A stretch of DNA of 27,635 nucleotides. Origin: Candidatus Latescibacterota bacterium (GTDB lineage Bacteria; Latescibacterota; UBA2968; UBA8231). Below are positions 23,805 to 27,635 of the stretch, piece after piece; position 1 is the stretch's first letter, and each line of letters begins with the position of its first letter. Made by a program: the position numbers and the translations under genes. The notes under the pieces were generated by a model. That model was not told the origin of the DNA and searched no databases. It was given only the letters and a program-made list of their open reading frames with translations. The stretch is taken from contig JAGWBY010000002.1 of assembly GCA_021295675.1 (NCBI GenBank), forward strand, positions 106,169 to 133,803. The letters are read 5' to 3'.

Positions 23805-24093
23805 AGCGGCCCAGCGGGTCGATCAGCTCGGCAAGGGCGCGCGCTGGCAGCTTGCCCAGAGCTTGACGAATTGGCCGATTGCGGTCAGCGGGCCGAGGCC
23901 CTTTGACTACGCCGAAGTGACGATCGGGGGCGTGCGCACCGAGGACATCAATCCCGATACGCTTGAATCCTTTTTAGTGCCAGGTTTGTATTTTGCCGGC
24001 GAGATAGTTGACATTCACGCCGACTTGGGGGGATTTAACTTCCAATGGGCTTGGGCTAGCGGCGTTCTCGCCGGTCGCCGGTTGGGGTCGTGA
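23770..24093 (+). pseudogene. BaiN/HI0933-family flavoprotein, C-terminal part (frameshifted)
   Basis: This is the continuation of the 22881 gene in the +1 frame: RPLLDHLGFEAAQRVDQLG, LTNWPIAVSGPRPFDYAEVT, GGVRTEDINPDTLESFLVPG, LYFAGEIVDIHADLGGFNF and QWAWASGVLAGR. The last three are the very conserved C-terminal signature of the family, where FAD is enclosed. There is no independent ribosome site at the nominal TTG 23770, so it is not a separate gene. All residues look well conserved on both sides of the shift, so a sequencing or assembly indel, or a very recent mutation, is more likely than long-standing decay. Confidence 0.85.
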
Positions 24094-24132
24094 GCACTGG
24101 CGCGATTTGCCTGTGGGCGTAGATTGAAATAG

Positions 24133-24738
24133 ATGCGAACAGATGAGACTGGCCGGGTGGCCGGCATCATTTTGGCGGCGGGCATGTCCACCCGCATGGG
24201 ACAGCTCAAACAGCTATTGCCCTTGGGGGGACGGGCGGCCATTGAGTGGATCGCCGAGGTCGTGGGGCGGCGGTTGGATGAGGTGGTAGTCGTACTCGGC
24301 CATCGCGCTGAGGAGATTGCCCCGGTATTGGCCGCTTATCCGGTTAGTTGGGTCGTCAATGCCGACTATCAAACAGGTATGCTCTCTTCTATACAATGCG
24401 CTGTGCAAGCGGTGGATATAGAAGCCGATTACTTGATTTGTCTAGGAGATCAACCCCGGCTGAGTGGAGCCGTAGTAGAACAGGTTTTACAGGCGAGAAC
24501 ACAGGTTGGCGCGGGCATTATCATACCCACAGCCAACGGGAAAAGGGGCCATCCCGTATTGATCCGCAATACCTACCGGGCGGAAATTTTGGGGTTGCCG
24601 CTGGACGTGGGATTAAATGCGGTGACGCGGGGTCATCCCGAGGATACGTACGAGTTGCCTGTGGCAGAGGACGCTATACTGACTGACATGGACACGCCAG
24701 CCGACTACCAGCGCGAACTGGAACAATGGCCAGAGTAA
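24133..24738 (+). CDS. mocA: MocA-like molybdopterin cytidylyltransferase (NTP transferase)
   Basis: A GT-A-like nucleotidyltransferase of the MobA/MocA group. IILAAGMSTRMGQLKQLLPL (residues 12-31) is the CTP-binding loop with the catalytic Lys; CLGDQPRLSGAVVEQVL has the metal-binding Asp; GKRGHPVLIRNTYRAEILGL and TDMDTPADYQREL are MocA-type blocks. MocA joins CMP to molybdopterin to give the MCD cofactor of the xanthine oxidase family. MobA (GTP-using) is the alternative, but RGHPV and the XdhC-like neighbour favour MocA. The next gene begins 3 bases after its stop. No molybdenum hydroxylase structural gene lies in the window. The ribosome site is weak (gattgaaatag). Confidence 0.85.
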   Translation: MRTDETGRVAGIILAAGMSTRMGQLKQLLPLGGRAAIEWIAEVVGRRLDEVVVVLGHRAEEIAPVLAAYPVSWVVNADYQTGMLSSIQCAVQAVDIEADYLICLGDQPRLSGAVVEQVLQARTQVGAGIIIPTANGKRGHPVLIRNTYRAEILGLPLDVGLNAVTRGHPEDTYELPVAEDAILTDMDTPADYQRELEQWPE

Positions 24739-24741
24739 ATT

Positions 24742-25842
24742 ATGGACGATATCCTCACTGAAATTGTCCGGCGCAAGGAGCAAGGCGAGCGCATGGCTTT
24801 GGCCTCGCTCGTGTGGAGTACCGGATCGATCCCGATGAGCGGACGGGCCAAAATGATCGTCGCCGAAGAGGGAGATGTCGTCGGCACCATCGGCGGCGGA
24901 TGTCTCGAAGCCGAGGTCTTGAGCGCCGGTCGCATCGCGCTGGCGACCGGAGAAAACCAGCTCATGCGCTACACCATGACGGAAAAACAAGCCGGGGAAA
25001 GTGGCTTAAATTGCGGCGGCAGCGTGCGGATTTACACCGAAGTCATCGAGCCGGACGAGGGAGCCGACTTCTATAGCCGAGTACTGGCGGCGCGTCAGGC
25101 GCGCAGTGGTTGCGCGCTGGCGACGCTGCTCAAGCGCCGTTTTGACGCCAGCGGGGAAGGGCGACTGTGGCTAGGGGCTGACGGCAGCACCTACGGCTCG
25201 TTGGGCACGTCCGAAGCCGACCTACAGGTGGAGGAGCACTTGCCCGCGGTGCTTGAGCGCGAGCGCGGCCTAGTCTGTGCGCTGGACCCGAGTGTCAAGC
25301 TGGGAGAGACCTCGGAAGTATTTATCGAGCCGTTCTTGCCCGAGCCTGTACTCTACGTCTTCGGCGGCGGCCACGTAGGCGGACAGATTTGTGCGCTGGC
25401 CAAAAACGTGGGCTTCCGCGTCGTTCTCATTGACGACCGCCCGGCGTTTGCCAATCCCGAGCGACATCCGCAGGCCGACGAGTGCTTAGTCGCCGGCATG
25501 GAGGAGGTGTTCGCCGATTTGCCCATCGACGACCAGTCCTACATCATCGCGGCCACTCGCGGCCACCAGCACGACGAAATCGTCGTCGAAGGGGCGATCA
25601 AGACGCCGGCGCGCTACATCGGCATGCTGGGCAGCGAGCGCAAGAAGCTCATTTTGTGGCGGCGGATCGCCGAGCGCGGCGGGGACCCGCTGCGCTTGGA
25701 CGCCGTCTTTGCGCCGATTGGGGCCAACATCGGCGCAGATACCCCGGCCGAGATTGCGGTCAGCGTCGTCGCTGAGTTGATCGAGCAGCGGCGCGGAACG
25801 CCTAAAGTGTGGAAGACGAAGAGAAAAACTCATGGAGGATGA
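24742..25842 (+). CDS. xdhC: XdhC/CoxF family maturation factor
   Basis: XdhC-family proteins bind the molybdenum cofactor, aid its sulfuration and load it into xanthine-dehydrogenase-type enzymes. The N-terminal domain shows STGSIPMSGRAKMIV, GTIGGGCLEAEVL and LNCGGSVRIY. The C-terminal Rossmann domain starts at about residue 205 (LYVFGGGHVGGQICALAKN) and runs through VLIDDRPAFANPERHP, AATRGHQHDEIVVEGAI, RYIGMLGSERKK and PIGANIGADTPAEIAVSVVA. Length 366 is normal for the two-domain form. It overlaps the following amidase gene by 11 bases. Pairing with a MocA-like gene is a common arrangement and supports both calls. Confidence 0.92.
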   Translation: MDDILTEIVRRKEQGERMALASLVWSTGSIPMSGRAKMIVAEEGDVVGTIGGGCLEAEVLSAGRIALATGENQLMRYTMTEKQAGESGLNCGGSVRIYTEVIEPDEGADFYSRVLAARQARSGCALATLLKRRFDASGEGRLWLGADGSTYGSLGTSEADLQVEEHLPAVLERERGLVCALDPSVKLGETSEVFIEPFLPEPVLYVFGGGHVGGQICALAKNVGFRVVLIDDRPAFANPERHPQADECLVAGMEEVFADLPIDDQSYIIAATRGHQHDEIVVEGAIKTPARYIGMLGSERKKLILWRRIAERGGDPLRLDAVFAPIGANIGADTPAEIAVSVVAELIEQRRGTPKVWKTKRKTHGG

Positions 25843-26842
25843 ACTGCGCTACGGGGTGGCCGCCTGTCAGGTTGACCAACCCAATCCCACCGACCGCTCT
25901 GAAATGGCCCGCAACACGGCTCGCATGGTCGAAATGGTCGATATGGCCGTTGAAGGCTACGGGCCGTTTATGGACGTCAAGCTGCTGGCCTTTCCCGAAT
26001 TTGGCCACGCCGCCCCAATCTATCCCACCGCCAAGAGCTTGCTGGCCAAATTGGCCGTTCCCGTTCCCAACGAACACACGGCCCGCTTGGAGGACAAAGC
26101 CCGCGAATTGGGCGTGTACATCCAAACGGCCACTTTTCTCGAAGAGGATCCCCAATGGCCGGGCAAGGTGTTCAACACGACCTGCTTGCTCGGGCCGGAA
26201 GGGCTGTGGTACAAGTACCGCAAGGTCAACCCTTGGATCCCTTGGGAAGTTCACGCCAGCCCCCACGACTTGGCTGATTACGCAGACGAACTGTTCCCGG
26301 TAGCTCAGACGCCCATCGGCTGCATTGGCGCGGCGATTTGCTACGACTGGCTCTTTCCCGAGCCACTGCGCCAGCTCACAGCCAACGGTGCTGAAATCCT
26401 CGTCCGTGTCTCGGCCTATATGGACCCTTGGGGCGCGACGCCGCCGATGGATTGGTGGACGACGGTCAATCGCTGCCGTGCCCTGGAAAATACGGCGTAT
26501 GTGCTCGCTGCCAATCAAGGGGCCGAGTTGAGTCACTATCCTCCCTTTTCTTGGCCGGGCGGCTCGATGGTGGTCGATTTCGACGGCCGCATCCTCGCCC
26601 AAGCCGACCCGGGGACAGGGGAAAAAATCGTCGTCTCCGAAGTCGATATCGGGGCATTGAGGCACATTCGCAAGCGGCGCGCTGGCCACCACACCTTGGC
26701 CCACCTGCGCAGCGAGGCGTACCCCATGTACGGACAGTCTTACTATCCGCAGGGCAGTTTTTCCGCAGAGGACAATCACACTGTCGCCATGAACGAAGAG
26801 CGCATCGCCGAGGTTAAGCAGAGGATAACCCGGCAGTCGTGA
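25832..26842 (+). CDS. Nitrilase-superfamily carbon-nitrogen hydrolase
   Basis: The Glu-Lys-Cys triad is complete: LLAFPEFGH gives Glu56, YKYRKVNPW gives Lys131, and AAICYDWLFPE gives Cys170. ENTAYVLAANQG and SWPGGSMVVDFDGRIL are further nitrilase-fold blocks. Such enzymes hydrolyse amides, carbamoyl amines or nitriles. The sequence resembles those annotated as aliphatic amidase or N-carbamoyl-type amidohydrolase, but the substrate cannot be read from the motifs. The protein is 336 residues, cytoplasmic, with no signal peptide. Its ATG lies inside the 3' end of xdhC, in another frame, so translation is probably coupled. Association with Mo-cofactor genes suggests a role in nitrogen-compound (for instance purine-ring) breakdown; this is inference. 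Confidence 0.9.
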   Translation: MEDELRYGVAACQVDQPNPTDRSEMARNTARMVEMVDMAVEGYGPFMDVKLLAFPEFGHAAPIYPTAKSLLAKLAVPVPNEHTARLEDKARELGVYIQTATFLEEDPQWPGKVFNTTCLLGPEGLWYKYRKVNPWIPWEVHASPHDLADYADELFPVAQTPIGCIGAAICYDWLFPEPLRQLTANGAEILVRVSAYMDPWGATPPMDWWTTVNRCRALENTAYVLAANQGAELSHYPPFSWPGGSMVVDFDGRILAQADPGTGEKIVVSEVDIGALRHIRKRRAGHHTLAHLRSEAYPMYGQSYYPQGSFSAEDNHTVAMNEERIAEVKQRITRQS

Positions 26843-27531
26843 AGTGCTATGGCGACCGGCAGATTCGCCGCACCCTGAGCAAATACGACACTCGACAGGT
26901 GCGTCGCACCTTGGCAACCGGCTGCGAGTTGCAGATGACGGCAGTCGGCGATGTAGATGCCTTGGTGGACCGCATGATCGAGCGCGAGGGGCGGCTTCAG
27001 CGGGTAGAGCGCTTTCCCTACTGGGCTGAGCTGTGGCCGACGGCGTTGGCCATGGCCCGGTGGTTTTGCCATGCCGAGGAGCCAATCCCCAGAGGTTGGG
27101 TCTGTGAATTAGGCTGCGGTTTGGGATTGGTAGGCATTGCCTTAGCTAGGCTCGGTTGGCGCGTCGAAGCGACTGATTTTGTCGAGGACGCGCTGATTTT
27201 CGCCGCCCACAATGCCCGGCTCAACGAGGTCCAGCACAACCATCGGGTGGCTTATTTGGATTGGCGGAATCCCGTGGGAGAGCCGCGCGAGTGCTTGGTG
27301 GGGTCGGACATCATCTACGAAAAGAAGAATCACCGCTATCTCGAACGCATCCTGCGCAAGCTGCTGCTGCCCGGCGGTCGTTTTTATCTCGGGGATCCGC
27401 AGCGCAAGGACGCCGATGACTTCGTCGCGCGGCTCGTCGCCCAAGGCTATAGTCAGCGGCGGGAAACGCAAATCGAGACGTGGAATTCAGTCGAGTACCA
27501 AGTCTCTATTTACGTATTTACCAAGCCTTAG
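26839..27531 (+). CDS. Family-16-type SAM-dependent methyltransferase
   Basis: Class I methyltransferase of the METTL21/family 16 (lysine methyltransferase-like) type, 230 residues. FPYWAELWPTALAMARW (59-75) is the family start, VCELGCGLGLVGIALARLG (88-106) the SAM-binding motif I, and ATDFVEDALIFAAHNARLN motif II. VGSDIIYEKKNHRYLERIL followed by LLPGGRFYLGDPQRKDAD fills the place of the D/ExxY..H post-motif. The acceptor, protein or small molecule, is unknown. The start is GTG 26839, overlapping the amidase stop by two bases (GTGA), so the four genes from 24133 form one tightly coupled unit. The N-terminal 35 residues, rich in Arg (RRTLSKYDTRQVRRTL), are unusual. Confidence 0.85.
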   Translation: MKCYGDRQIRRTLSKYDTRQVRRTLATGCELQMTAVGDVDALVDRMIEREGRLQRVERFPYWAELWPTALAMARWFCHAEEPIPRGWVCELGCGLGLVGIALARLGWRVEATDFVEDALIFAAHNARLNEVQHNHRVAYLDWRNPVGEPRECLVGSDIIYEKKNHRYLERILRKLLLPGGRFYLGDPQRKDADDFVARLVAQGYSQRRETQIETWNSVEYQVSIYVFTKP

Positions 27532-27532
27532 G

Positions 27533-27597
27533 AATTAGGAACTGGGAATTGGGGCAGGGGTAATTCGTAATTCTCAATTCCTAATTCCTAATTTTTT
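27533..27597 (+). terminator. AT-rich inverted repeat acting as operon terminator
   Basis: The arms 27533-27551 and 27575-27593 are complementary over 19 bp with two mismatches, built from AATTAGGAA and GGAATTG units; T4-T6 follow. It starts right after the methyltransferase stop. The GAATTAGGAATT-type unit is of the kind found as dispersed repeats between genes, so it may be a copy of a genome-wide element as well as a terminator. Confidence 0.65.
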
Positions 27598-27605
27598 AAG
27601 CCAAC

Positions 27606-27635
27606 TCACTGCACTAGGGTGAACTTGCGCGTCTG
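27606..27635 (-). CDS. Possible C-terminus of a gene entering from the right edge
   Basis: On the minus strand the last 30 bases read QTRKFTLVQ and a TGA stop (27606-27608). The short basic-then-hydrophobic end resembles the terminal strand of FlgD-Ig-like or type IX secretion sorting domains (endings like RKFTLVQ or RKLVLL). Convergent with the methyltransferase gene, sharing the inverted repeat between them. Nine codons are far too few for a firm call. Confidence 0.3.
   Translation of the reverse strand, partial: QTRKFTLVQ

Noticed and set aside
25802..27085. 427-codon minus-strand open frame opposite the amidase and methyltransferase
   Set aside because: Its product is low-complexity and Arg/Pro/Gly-rich with no recognisable domain, and the plus strand holds complete catalytic motifs of two families. 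It is an antisense shadow of GC-rich codons.
1..27635. CRISPR array, rRNA, intact transposase or phage genes
   Set aside because: None seen on either strand: no regularly spaced repeats, no transposase or integrase motifs, no rRNA-like segments.

Overview
The window is dense, moderately GC-rich bacterial DNA. An outer-membrane Omp85-type protein, a lipoprotein and several Sec signal peptides point to a Gram-negative cell. KorAB-type 2-oxoglutarate:ferredoxin oxidoreductase, a planctomycete/Latescibacterota-style type I sulfatase, two GT-C membrane glycosyltransferases, frequent TTG/GTG starts and a possible sorting-domain tail at the right edge fit an uncultivated lineage of the FCB/PVC kind. 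The taxonomy is inference only; there is no marker gene here that settles it.

Layout. 1-140: tRNA-Asn (lacking its first 3 bases at the window edge) with a terminator. 160-2756 (minus): an MsrAB methionine sulfoxide reductase broken by an apparent 26-nt deletion, preceded by a single-POTRA Omp85-family barrel. 2885-4914 (plus): a tail-anchored protein, an overlapping lipoprotein, and an XRE-HTH/metallo-beta-lactamase fusion. 4939-5754 (minus): a secreted DUF547 protein, divergent by 34 bp from a sulfatase (5789) that is followed by a GT-C glycosyltransferase (to 9253). 9262-10386: a small accessory island with a HigBA toxin-antitoxin module and the decayed 3' end of what looks like a type IIL/YeeA-like DNA methyltransferase. 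10404-14476: a second GT-C protein carrying C-terminal TPRs, translationally coupled to a shortened UvrA paralogue with damaged ATPase motifs.

14506-18595 is the most coherent unit: a candidate promoter, an 11-codon leader ORF with a hairpin, a CBS-domain protein, korA, korB, then a zinc-ribbon/CBS protein and a terminator. The two CBS proteins bracket the enzyme subunits and probably sense adenylate (or a related nucleotide) to tune entry of carbon into, or out of, the TCA cycle at the 2-oxoglutarate/succinyl-CoA step. This is the best candidate for an undescribed regulatory system in the window.

18612-19094 is a small exported protein. 22722-19106 (minus) is a probable three-gene unit: an orphan glycosidase-like protein, hemE, and a small hypothetical protein. 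22881-24093 is a BaiN/HI0933-family flavoprotein split by a one-base frameshift. 24133-27531 is a tight plus-strand operon: MocA-like cytidylyltransferase, XdhC-like maturation factor, a nitrilase-superfamily amidase and a family-16-type methyltransferase, closed by an AT-rich inverted-repeat terminator. The last 30 bases may be the C-terminus of a minus-strand gene. No CRISPR array, rRNA or intact insertion sequence was seen.
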